Part shown: piece by piece, positions 1 through 5,951 of the stretch
How the letters are laid out: each line of letters begins with the position of its first letter
Numbering within the stretch: position 1 is the first letter of the stretch
From: Phycisphaerae bacterium
GTDB lineage: Bacteria > Planctomycetota > Phycisphaerae > Sedimentisphaerales > Anaerohalosphaeraceae
Direction: 5' to 3'
Assembly: GCA_007121565.1 (NCBI GenBank)
Contig: SKKI01000211.1
Coordinates: 1 to 5,951 of the forward strand
Length of the DNA: 5,951 bases
Notes under the pieces: generated by a model
The model's input: only the letters and a program-made list of their open reading frames with translations
The model's database searches: none
What the model was told of the DNA's origin: nothing
Made by a program: the position numbers and the translations under genes

Positions 1-1
1 A

Positions 2-436
2 AGTGACGTGATCAAGCATATCGACAAGATCGCCGCCGATTATATCTGTCCGGAAGAGGGAACGCTGGATTTTGCCCTGATGTATATCCCCGCCGAAAAT
101 GTCTATTACGAAACCGTCATTCGGTATGACAGCGACAGGACGGATGTACTTGAGCACGCCCTGGCCAAAAAGGTCATTCCCGTCTCGCCGAACCTGCTGT
201 ATGCGTACCTGATGACCATCGTGATGGGCCTTCACGGGTTGCAGATCGAACAGGAAGCCGCCGCCATCCGCGTCAAGCTTCAGGAACTGGGCAAGGGCCT
301 GGGCGCTTTTCAAAGCAACTGGGACACCCTCGGCCGCCACCTGCGCAACGCCCAGGGCCAATACGACGAAGGCCACAGGCAACTGACCAAATTCACCACA
401 CAACTCGAACTGCTCGACCAGCAAAAACCCGAGTAA
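2..436 (+). CDS. rmuC: RmuC family DNA recombination protein, C-terminal part (5' end outside window)
   Basis: This is the last 144 codons of a gene that enters the window already open. The frame is open from base 2, and the GTG at base 8 is internal (the preceding codons read Ser-Asp), not a start. RmuC proteins have an N-terminal membrane anchor and coiled coil followed by a nuclease-like domain, and are known for limiting DNA inversions and rearrangements. The visible part carries the family's C-terminal signature: LDFALMYIPAENVYYE, where most members have LDFVxMFxPxE, then an A..K.V..VSPNLLYAYL segment, and a terminal helical stretch ending in NAQGQYDEGHRQL, the usual LxxAxxxYxxA-type tail. 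The gene converges with the minus-strand methylthiotransferase gene, leaving 13 bases between stop codons. Family assignment is firm. The N-terminal anchor and coiled coil cannot be seen here. Confidence 0.88.
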   Translation, partial: SDVIKHIDKIAADYICPEEGTLDFALMYIPAENVYYETVIRYDSDRTDVLEHALAKKVIPVSPNLLYAYLMTIVMGLHGLQIEQEAAAIRVKLQELGKGLGAFQSNWDTLGRHLRNAQGQYDEGHRQLTKFTTQLELLDQQKPE

Positions 437-449
437 CAAGCGGCTTATA

Positions 450-1814
450 TTATTCGCTCAGTATCACTCGTACAAGCCGGCCTGTTTCAAGTGTATCGGC
501 GTTGGGCAGGCCGCTTAGATCGACCATGAAATAGCGCTGGCAGCGGCCTTTCGGCGGGCGGGTGCTTTCGACGATGACTTCGACCGATTGGCCGACAAAC
601 TGCCGTCGAAATTCCGCCTGAAGCTGCCGGTCAAGGGCTTGCAGCCGCGACGAGCGGTCCCGGATGATCGGGGCGGGCACTTTCGGCTCGAAATCGGCGG
701 CTGGTGTGTTTTGACGCGGGCTGAAGCTGAAGACGTGAATCTTGGCAAATCCCGACTGTTGCGCAAGTTGAATTGTTTCTTGAAAATCCGCCTCCGTTTC
801 ACCCGGAAATCCGACAATGATGTCGGTGGTAATGGCAGGGCGGTCCAGTGCGGCTTTTGTTCGCTGAACTACATCGACAAACTGCTCAATCGTGTATTGC
901 CGAGCCATTTTTTTTAGAATTTGCCCCGATCCGGACTGCAGCGGCAGATGCAGGTGGGGCACGACGGCCGGATACGTCCTGAAAACATCTAAAAGGCGGT
1001 CGGTTACATCCGCCGGTTCGAGCGAACTGAGCCGCAGCCGCGCCAAACCGGGCAAATCGGCCACCTGCGCGACCATCTCGGCCAGACTGTCGCGACGTGT
1101 GCAGTCCCATTGTCTGCGGCGGGAGGTCGTTTGGCCGTAGGCGCCCAGAAAAATTCCCGTCAGTACAATCTCCCTGTGTCCGGCGGCAATCAGGCTGCGC
1201 GCTTCATGGAGGATGTTTTTTACCGACTTGTTACAAACTTTCTTGCGAATTCTGGGTATAATACAATAGGTGCAGTAAGCATCGCAGCCGTCTTGGACTT
1301 TAAGAAAGGCACGACATTGACCATCGTAGGATTCCAGAAGCCCCAAAGTGTCTGTTTTGACGGTAATTTCGAGCGGGTCAGCAGGTGGTTTATCCTGAAC
1401 CGCAGGACTTTTGTCCTTGATTTCAGAGTGATTTGATGGTTTACTGGAGTGTATGTGCCAATGGCTTTTGTTGCGAGCGTTGAGTATCTGGTTTAAAATT
1501 ACAGGCAATTGCTCTTTATTCTCGACAATGAGGCAGTTGCGGTCCAGATCGCCGAGTTCGTGGGCCTGTCCGGCCGGCAGGCAGCCGGTGACAATGACCA
1601 GTGCGTTGGGATTTTTGTTCTTCGCCTGACGAATCGACCGGCGGCTTTTGGACGAGGCAACGTGTGTAATGCAGCAGGTGTTGACGATCGCAAGATCGGC
1701 GCAGGACGGTTCTGCGGCCGAAACCAGGCCGCTGTGTTCGAGAAGCTGACGCAGTTGCCGGCTTTCGTACTGGTTGACTTTACAGCCAAGCGTTTGTACA
1801 AAAAATGTTCGCAT
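450..1814 (-). CDS. mtaB: tRNA (N6-threonylcarbamoyladenosine-37-C2) methylthiotransferase, MtaB type
   Basis: A radical-SAM enzyme that adds a methylthio group to t6A at position 37 of ANN-decoding tRNAs, giving ms2t6A; it acts in the cytoplasm. From the ATG at 1814 the protein is 454 residues, normal for the family. The N-terminal methylthiotransferase domain (about 1-110) has the auxiliary-cluster cysteines C11 (TLGCKVNQYES), C47 (NTC) and C78 (VTGC). The radical-SAM core follows with C177-x3-C181-x2-C184 (CDAYCTYCIIPRIR), then the family blocks TGIFLGAYG, RLSSLEPADV, HLHLPLQSGSG and TDIIVGFPGETEADFQET. The last 55 or so residues fit a TRAM RNA-binding domain. TLGCKVNQYE favours MtaB over MiaB or RimO. 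A polar Lys/Ser/Pro-rich linker (about 113-150) joins the first two domains. A GTG three codons upstream (1823) is possible, but neither start has a Shine-Dalgarno sequence, and the ATG gives the usual N-terminus. Confidence 0.93.
   Translation of the reverse strand: MRTFFVQTLGCKVNQYESRQLRQLLEHSGLVSAAEPSCADLAIVNTCCITHVASSKSRRSIRQAKNKNPNALVIVTGCLPAGQAHELGDLDRNCLIVENKEQLPVILNQILNARNKSHWHIHSSKPSNHSEIKDKSPAVQDKPPADPLEITVKTDTLGLLESYDGQCRAFLKVQDGCDAYCTYCIIPRIRKKVCNKSVKNILHEARSLIAAGHREIVLTGIFLGAYGQTTSRRRQWDCTRRDSLAEMVAQVADLPGLARLRLSSLEPADVTDRLLDVFRTYPAVVPHLHLPLQSGSGQILKKMARQYTIEQFVDVVQRTKAALDRPAITTDIIVGFPGETEADFQETIQLAQQSGFAKIHVFSFSPRQNTPAADFEPKVPAPIIRDRSSRLQALDRQLQAEFRRQFVGQSVEVIVESTRPPKGRCQRYFMVDLSGLPNADTLETGRLVRVILSE
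1774..1802 (+). promoter_or_regulatory. Weak candidate promoter for the pilus operon
   Basis: TTGACT (1774-1779) and TACAAA (1797-1802), spaced by 17 bases, match 5 of 6 and 4 of 6 of the sigma70 consensus. It would start an mRNA with an untranslated leader of roughly 95 bases before pilM, running across the first codons of the divergent mtaB. No better-placed pair was found closer to pilM, but a sigma54 or other promoter type is not excluded. Low confidence. Confidence 0.22.
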
Positions 1815-1821
1815 GAGAACC

Positions 1822-1851
1822 ACTATAGCGAAAATACGCCCGCGAATACAA
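1822..1851 (-). promoter_or_regulatory. Candidate sigma70-type promoter for mtaB
   Basis: On the minus strand, TTGTAT (1851-1846) and TATAGT (1827-1822) are separated by 18 bases, a good -35/-10 pair matching 4 of 6 and 5 of 6 consensus bases. Only seven bases lie between the -10 box and the mtaB ATG at 1814, so transcription would be expected to begin at or next to the start codon. The GTG at 1823 overlaps the -10 box and could not then be used. This is inferred from sequence match alone. Confidence 0.45.
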
Positions 1852-1889
1852 GCGTTTTTTGCGGCGTAGATGAATAGAGCCTTTAAATC

Positions 1890-1894
1890 AGGAG
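1890..1894 (+). promoter_or_regulatory. Ribosome binding site of the PilM-PilN fusion gene
   Basis: AGGAG stands nine bases before the ATG at 1904. It settles the start of the long reading frame, since the nearby ATG at 1896 is out of frame and too close. Confidence 0.75.
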
Positions 1895-1903
1895 TATGCA
1901 GTT

Positions 1904-4222
1904 ATGGCAGCATCGCATGGCGTTTGGGCCATTGATATAGGGACCAATGCACTCAAGGCGATCCGGATGCAGGACGGTGACGACGGCCTTGAAGTGGCCG
2001 GATTCGCCTTTATTGAGCACAAGCGGGTCTTGTCCTCCGGCGAGCTTGACGACCAGAAAAAAGAGCAGATTCTGGCCGATACACTCCGAAAATTTCTGGA
2101 CGAAAACGACATCGGCAAAGAGCAGGTGGCCATTGCGATCGCCGGCCAGAGCGGCTTTGCACGGTTTATCAAGCTGCCCCCCGTCGAAGCCAAGAAAATA
2201 CCGGAAGTGGTCCGCTTTGAGGCCGTCCAGCAGATTCCCTTCGATATCAACGAGGTCGAATGGGATTGGCAGTTGATGGACAATCCCGACAGTCCCGACA
2301 AAGAGGTCGGTATTTTTGCGATCAAAAACGAAGTGATTTCCGAGGTGCTGGATCACTTCACGCATGAGAACCTGCGCGTTAGCTGTGTTCAGCTTTCGCC
2401 GATGGCGCTGTACAATTACGCCTGCTATGACCGCGCCGAAGAGCTTGCCAAGTCGTCCGACAAGGCGGTGGTGATTATGGACATGGGGGCCGAAAATACC
2501 ACCCTGGTGGTCTGCACACGCAATACGGTCTGGCAGCGCAACATCCGCATCGGCGGCAACACCTTCACCGAGGCCATCGCCGATGCGTTCAAATTGAGCT
2601 TTCAAAAAGCCGAGAAGGTCAAACGTACCGCACCGGTCAGCAAGCACATGCGCCAGATCTACACGGCGATGAAACCGGTCTATACCGAGCTGGGAAGCGA
2701 GCTTCAGCGCAGCCTGGGCTTTTACAGCAGCAGCAGTCAGGGACGCAACAAAACCTTCACCCATATCATTGCCACCGGCGGCGGGATGAAGCTGCAGGGG
2801 CTTTCCAAATATCTCCAGCAAACGCTCGGCGCCACGGTTGTCAAGCCCGATTCGTTTAAAAAGCTCGGCGTCGCGCCGGACGTATCCAGCGCCAAGTTTC
2901 ATGAACATGTGTCGGATTTTGCGGGGGTGTACGGCTTGGGGATCCAGTTGCTCGGCCAGGCCAGGATTCAAACCAATCTGCTGCCCACAAAACTCGCACG
3001 GGCGATGGCATGGTCACAAAAAGCGAAGATTTTGTCTGTCGCGGCGGGCTTTCTGGTGCTGGTGATGCTGTTGGGCAGCGGTCGGGCATTTCGCGAAAGG
3101 CAGTTGTATGAGGCCAATGCGACAGCGCGCCGGGAAGTTGCGTCAATTGTCCGGCAGGCTCAGGATGTGCAAAGTCAGGTATCCCAACAGCAGGGTCGCA
3201 AAGAGCCATTGCTGCAACGCGCCCGGGCGTACAAGGATTTATTCCAATATCGTGATGTGGTGCCGCTGTTGAATGAGACGCTGTTGAGGTGTCTGCCGAA
3301 TGCTGACAATACGCCCGAGCAGGCCGAGCTGTTTGAGGCCTTTAACCGGGGCGATGTTGAGACGGTGATGAACATTCCGCGTCATCAGCGCAAACAAATG
3401 TTTATCACCCGCCTGGTGATCGAACCGGCTCAGGATATCTCGCAGCGTGGGTTTCCGGATGTCAGTCGCGATACATCCCGACGGCAGCGCAGTGCCCCGA
3501 CGCGGACCGGCGGAAGGGGACAGCCAGAGATGATGATGGATGACTTTATGATGGATGAGATGATGATGATGGACATGGCCCCGGACCGGCGGCGACCGGG
3601 CGTAACCGATCAGACCGTCGACAGTAAAGCCGGGTTTGTCCTGGTTATCGAGGGATACAGTCCTTATGAAAGGATTTCCGAATTGCTTGATCCAACCGGT
3701 GTCAGAGACGACCCAAGCCGCTGGGGCGTGATCACGCGGTTTGATAATTTGAGCAAGTTCTTGCCGGACAAGCCGTTTGAGCTGTATGACAAGGGCGACA
3801 TTACGCATTTCCGAGTGGAAACCGGGCGAGTGGATCTGCAATCGTCGGATATGCCCGAAGGCATCGGGGTCCTGAAAGAAGTCCAGCGTGTTCCCGAGGA
3901 GATGCTCGAGGGCCGGCGAACGACCCGAACGACCGGCCGAAGCCGTACGGAGGATCGCATCACGACAGAAGAAGTCCTGATCGATCCGATGACACAGGAA
4001 GAAATCAGCAGGACATTTGATATCTATACGTTCCAAGACATTGAACGCGATCCGGATTTGACCGAGCGGGACCTGGGGCGCATCAAATTCAACGCCTATG
4101 GTGATGAGCTTATGATCGAGCGGGATTACTGGTTCCGCATTCAGGCCAAGTTTGTGTGGAAAGACGCCCCGGCCGACGATGCGCCGTCTGGACAGCAGCG
4201 GGATTCTTTCATGATGTATTAA
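1904..4222 (+). CDS. pilM: Type IV pilus assembly PilM fused to a PilN-like membrane/periplasmic half
   Basis: A 772-residue protein, about twice the usual PilM (roughly 350). Residues 1-350 are a PilM/FtsA-like actin fold: phosphate-1 loop at AIDIGTNALK (D11), phosphate-2 at IMDMGAENTT (D193), adenosine loop at IIATGGGMKL (G292-G294). PilM is cytoplasmic and binds the NLLP motif in the tail of membrane protein PilN. Here that motif follows in the same chain: IQTNLLPTKLAR (355-366), then a transmembrane helix (about 376-391, ILSVAAGFLVLVMLLG), a charged probable coiled coil (394-440), and segments like the PilN ferredoxin-like domain: RDVVPLLNETLLRCLP (450-465), MFITRLVIE (499-507), FVLVIEGYSPYERISELLD (579-597 region). 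A last predicted strand, YWFRIQAKFVWKD, begins at 742. Arg/Thr-rich inserts (524-542, 670-690) and a Met-rich stretch (543-558) interrupt this half. It is first in a likely operon. PilM identity is firm; the PilN part rests on motif order and topology. Confidence 0.87.
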   Translation: MAASHGVWAIDIGTNALKAIRMQDGDDGLEVAGFAFIEHKRVLSSGELDDQKKEQILADTLRKFLDENDIGKEQVAIAIAGQSGFARFIKLPPVEAKKIPEVVRFEAVQQIPFDINEVEWDWQLMDNPDSPDKEVGIFAIKNEVISEVLDHFTHENLRVSCVQLSPMALYNYACYDRAEELAKSSDKAVVIMDMGAENTTLVVCTRNTVWQRNIRIGGNTFTEAIADAFKLSFQKAEKVKRTAPVSKHMRQIYTAMKPVYTELGSELQRSLGFYSSSSQGRNKTFTHIIATGGGMKLQGLSKYLQQTLGATVVKPDSFKKLGVAPDVSSAKFHEHVSDFAGVYGLGIQLLGQARIQTNLLPTKLARAMAWSQKAKILSVAAGFLVLVMLLGSGRAFRERQLYEANATARREVASIVRQAQDVQSQVSQQQGRKEPLLQRARAYKDLFQYRDVVPLLNETLLRCLPNADNTPEQAELFEAFNRGDVETVMNIPRHQRKQMFITRLVIEPAQDISQRGFPDVSRDTSRRQRSAPTRTGGRGQPEMMMDDFMMDEMMMMDMAPDRRRPGVTDQTVDSKAGFVLVIEGYSPYERISELLDPTGVRDDPSRWGVITRFDNLSKFLPDKPFELYDKGDITHFRVETGRVDLQSSDMPEGIGVLKEVQRVPEEMLEGRRTTRTTGRSRTEDRITTEEVLIDPMTQEEISRTFDIYTFQDIERDPDLTERDLGRIKFNAYGDELMIERDYWFRIQAKFVWKDAPADDAPSGQQRDSFMMY
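3530..3577 (+). repeat. ATG/GAT triplet-rich low-complexity tract coding a Met-rich acidic segment
   Basis: Within the PilN-like half, 48 bases are built largely of ATG and GAT triplets, including runs of three (3530-3538) and four (3560-3571) consecutive ATG codons. They encode residues 543-558, of which 10 of 16 are Met and most others Asp or Glu. Being a triplet tract, slippage would change length without breaking the frame. Confidence 0.8.
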
Positions 4223-4229
4223 TCCGAAC

Positions 4230-4234
4230 AGGAG
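4230..4234 (+). promoter_or_regulatory. Ribosome binding site of the PilO-like gene
   Basis: AGGAG lies nine bases before the ATG at 4244, the same core and spacing as at the preceding gene. It sits in the 21-base gap after the pilM stop, with no room for a separate promoter, which supports cotranscription. Confidence 0.75.
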
Positions 4235-4243
4235 ATTAAAAGA

Positions 4244-5539
4244 ATGGGATTTATTAAGTCATTGTTGAAAAAATATGCCGCGCTCTTGCCGCCGGCGGGA
4301 TTGCTGTTGCTTGCGCTGGTGCTGCTGCCTGCAACGCTGTGGCTCGGCGGCCAGGTCAGCGCCCGGATGGAACAGAGCACGCGCGACAGTCAAGCCCTCA
4401 GGTCATTGGCCGCCGATGTGCCCTCGGCCGGCCAGCCCGCTGTCATACAGGCCTATATGGACCGTCTCGAAAGCGAAGTCGAGCAGATCGAGACCCTTGT
4501 CAGGCACAGCAGCCAGCGCGAACTGGTTGCCTACGATATTTTTCCCGCGCCCACGGAACGATCGTCCCAGATTTTTGTCGAATATGGCCAGGCGTATGTC
4601 CAGGCTGTCAATGATTTGCTCGGATCCCTTAACGCGCGCGACGCCCCCAGCGAGTCGGAAATTCGCTCCCAAACCGGCACCTCTCAGCGCTCCGATCGAC
4701 GCGGTGGTATGACGACAACGACACGCAGGCAGACGACGGAACAGGACCCGATGGTTGATGCCTTGTGCCGCGCCCGGGCGGAAAGTATTTCGGTGTATGC
4801 CAGCCCCTCGGTCTTTGCCTGGCACGACTACTGGACAGGCTTTGAGTTCGAAGGTACACAGTTGGCGCTGGAGGACAGTTGGCACGCGCAGATTGCGCTG
4901 TGGATTTACGACGATGTGTCCCAGACCATTCAAGCAATGAACAGGGGCTCCGAAAAGGTATCGACCTCGCCGGTCAAGCGGCTTTTAGGCATCCGTTTCA
5001 GCGGTCCCGTGACGGTGGGCGATGATCGGCGACGGTCCGCGATGGGGACCGGCCGTGACACGAGAACCTCCGGCCGCCGCGACACGCTCAATTATATTAC
5101 ACCGGAGAAGCCCAGCAATTTTGTGGATTATGCCTGGACGCAGCGGGTCGGCGATCAGGACTATGACGTGGTGCATTTTGCCGTCTCGGTCATTGTTGAC
5201 AGCCGCTATGTGCTTGATTTTATGCGTGAACTGTGCAGCGCCAAAGAACATGCGTTCTACGAAGACTTTGACCCGGATGGCCCGCTGCTCCAGTCCAGGC
5301 GCAACCAGATTTCGATCCTTGAGAATTCCGTTCAGGTGGTGCAAAAAGAAGCCCCCGCGCATGCATTGTACCGCTACGGCGATGCAGCGGTGATGCGGCT
5401 TGATCTGATCTGCGAGTATGTGCTCAGTCGGGATGGCTATGATAAAATCAAGCCCGAGCCCATCCTCAAGCAGCTTGGCCAGAGTACATCAACCGATACA
5501 ACAGCGCCGTCTGCGCCCGGCGGCGGCCCTGAATGGTAG
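4244..5539 (+). CDS. Single-pass inner-membrane protein, PilO / Amuc_1100-like pilus platform component (putative)
   Basis: A 431-residue protein with a short basic cytoplasmic tail (MGFIKSLLKKY), one strong transmembrane helix (about 13-35, Leu-rich), and a heptad-like helical segment (about 40-90), so most of it should be periplasmic. Two strand-helix patterns follow in the C-terminal half: DVVHFAVSVIVDSRYVLDFM from 308 and a final strand MRLDLICEYVL (384-394), separated by a strand-like ISILENSVQVVQ. This tail-helix-coiled-coil-alpha/beta layout is that of PilO and GspM proteins, and the order of the last strands recalls Akkermansia Amuc_1100. Two Arg/Thr/Ser/Gly-rich inserts (142-169 and 259-281) break the periplasmic part, and the C-terminus is a Thr/Ser/Pro/Gly tail. 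It lies 21 bases after the PilM-PilN fusion gene, where pilO sits in classical pilMNOPQ clusters. No residue motif alone proves the family, so the PilO role is inferred from topology and position. Confidence 0.6.
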   Translation: MGFIKSLLKKYAALLPPAGLLLLALVLLPATLWLGGQVSARMEQSTRDSQALRSLAADVPSAGQPAVIQAYMDRLESEVEQIETLVRHSSQRELVAYDIFPAPTERSSQIFVEYGQAYVQAVNDLLGSLNARDAPSESEIRSQTGTSQRSDRRGGMTTTTRRQTTEQDPMVDALCRARAESISVYASPSVFAWHDYWTGFEFEGTQLALEDSWHAQIALWIYDDVSQTIQAMNRGSEKVSTSPVKRLLGIRFSGPVTVGDDRRRSAMGTGRDTRTSGRRDTLNYITPEKPSNFVDYAWTQRVGDQDYDVVHFAVSVIVDSRYVLDFMRELCSAKEHAFYEDFDPDGPLLQSRRNQISILENSVQVVQKEAPAHALYRYGDAAVMRLDLICEYVLSRDGYDKIKPEPILKQLGQSTSTDTTAPSAPGGGPEW

Positions 5540-5606
5540 TAACGGCAGCGGCATGACGTGATGTGTTGACCCATAGAGTTAATCATAAACAGTCAGAGAG
5601 ACGGAT

Positions 5607-5951
5607 ATGAGTAAGAAAAAAAATATGTTGGCAATGCTTGAAGCCCATGCGGACAAGATGATTGTCGGTGTCATCGGCGTGATCGGTTTGTATCTGCTTT
5701 GGACGCTGGTCATCAGCAATCCTTACGCCGAAACGATTCAGGGCCGACGCGTGGGCCCGGGGCAAATTGATGTTCACAACCAGCGCCAGGCTCGGTCCAT
5801 TCAAGAGGCGTTGAACAGGTCCGCCGAGAGCATGGCCTTTGATCTTCGGGTCGCCGATGAGTTTGAACAGCTCCTGCAGACACCGTTGACCCATCTGGCC
5901 GCCAATCTGGGATTTCCTTATCCCGGTGTGGGGACGGAGGTCTTCGATGAC
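5607..5951 (+). CDS. Single-pass membrane protein of unknown family, third gene of the pilus operon (3' end outside window)
   Basis: The frame runs open from the ATG at 5607 to the last base (115 codons, no stop). An in-frame TAA at 5586-5588 with no other ATG after it fixes the start. A weak purine-rich site (AGAGAG, 5595-5600) lies six bases before. The product begins with a basic tail (MSKKKN), a short amphipathic stretch, then a transmembrane helix (about 18-36, MIVGVIGVIGLYLLWTLVI), followed by a polar, probably periplasmic region with a helical stretch (QRQARSIQEALNRSAESMAF). I do not recognise the family. Its place after PilM-PilN and PilO-like genes, and its bitopic layout, suggest another pilus or secretion platform protein, in the position of PilP or of the protein between Amuc_1100 and the secretin in Akkermansia. 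The 67 bases before it hold no convincing promoter or terminator, so it is probably in the same transcript. Confidence 0.75.
   Translation, partial: MSKKKNMLAMLEAHADKMIVGVIGVIGLYLLWTLVISNPYAETIQGRRVGPGQIDVHNQRQARSIQEALNRSAESMAFDLRVADEFEQLLQTPLTHLAANLGFPYPGVGTEVFDD

Noticed and set aside
8..10. GTG as start of a short standalone gene
   Set aside because: The frame continues upstream to the window edge, and the product is clearly the interior-to-end part of RmuC.
441..480. GGCTT...AAGCC inverted repeat at the rmuC/mtaB junction
   Set aside because: A five-base-pair stem with a loop of about 28 bases and no U-tract is too weak to call a terminator.
1257..1262. Perfect TATAAT on the plus strand, inside mtaB
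   Set aside because: It is the complement of the Tyr-Cys-Ile-Ile codons next to the radical-SAM cysteines, with no acceptable -35 box 16-18 bases upstream and no plus-strand gene to serve.
1841..1861. CGC...GCG followed by six T residues, as a rho-independent terminator
   Set aside because: The stem is only three base pairs, and it lies between two divergent gene starts, where no plus-strand gene ends.
1883..2971. Long minus-strand open frame (362 codons) opposite pilM
   Set aside because: It lies wholly across the conserved PilM coding region, its translation has no recognisable family, and it is the shadow of a GC-rich plus-strand gene.
3239..4036. Minus-strand open frame of 265 codons with a His-rich stretch
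   Set aside because: The His run is simply the complement of the ATG/GAT triplet tract of the fusion gene; no start signal or family resemblance.
5566..5600. TTGACC followed by AT-rich sequence before the third operon gene, as a promoter
   Set aside because: No -10-like hexamer at 16-18 bases; the best AT-rich hexamer is only about 14 bases away. Cotranscription with the gene before is simpler.

Overview
The window is a piece of a moderately GC-rich bacterial chromosome. It holds three intact genes and two genes cut by the window edges. There are no RNA genes, insertion sequences, CRISPR arrays or phage genes. Gene content points to the PVC group, most likely a planctomycete of the Phycisphaerae type. 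The reasons are a very long PilM with an extra membrane-anchored half, followed by large single-pass membrane proteins that resemble in layout the pilus-associated proteins of Akkermansia (Amuc_1100 type). This placement is an inference from gene architecture, not from a marker gene.

Left part (1-1814): the 3' end of rmuC (+ strand) converges on mtaB (- strand), a radical-SAM tRNA methylthiotransferase. Only 13 bases separate them. Both are housekeeping genes with no evident link to the rest of the window.

Middle (about 1770-1903): a divergent control region. On the minus strand a sigma70-like promoter lies so close to the mtaB ATG that its transcript would start at or next to the start codon. 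On the plus strand a weaker candidate promoter and a clear Shine-Dalgarno sequence precede the pilus operon.

Right part (1904-5951): three plus-strand genes that look like one operon for the inner-membrane platform of a type IV pilus or type II secretion-like machine. The first encodes a complete PilM-type actin-like domain continued, in the same polypeptide, by a PilN-like half: NLLP motif, transmembrane helix, coiled coil and a predicted alpha/beta periplasmic part. The second encodes a PilO / Amuc_1100-like protein with one membrane helix, a short coiled coil and periplasmic alpha/beta segments. The third, cut by the window end, encodes another single-pass membrane protein of unknown family in the position where PilP or a further platform protein would be expected. 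In classical systems cytoplasmic PilM docks on the NLLP motif of the PilN tail, and PilN pairs with PilO through periplasmic domains. Here the PilM-PilN contact appears to be made permanent by gene fusion, and the periplasmic parts carry unusual Arg/Thr/Gly-rich and Met-rich inserts.
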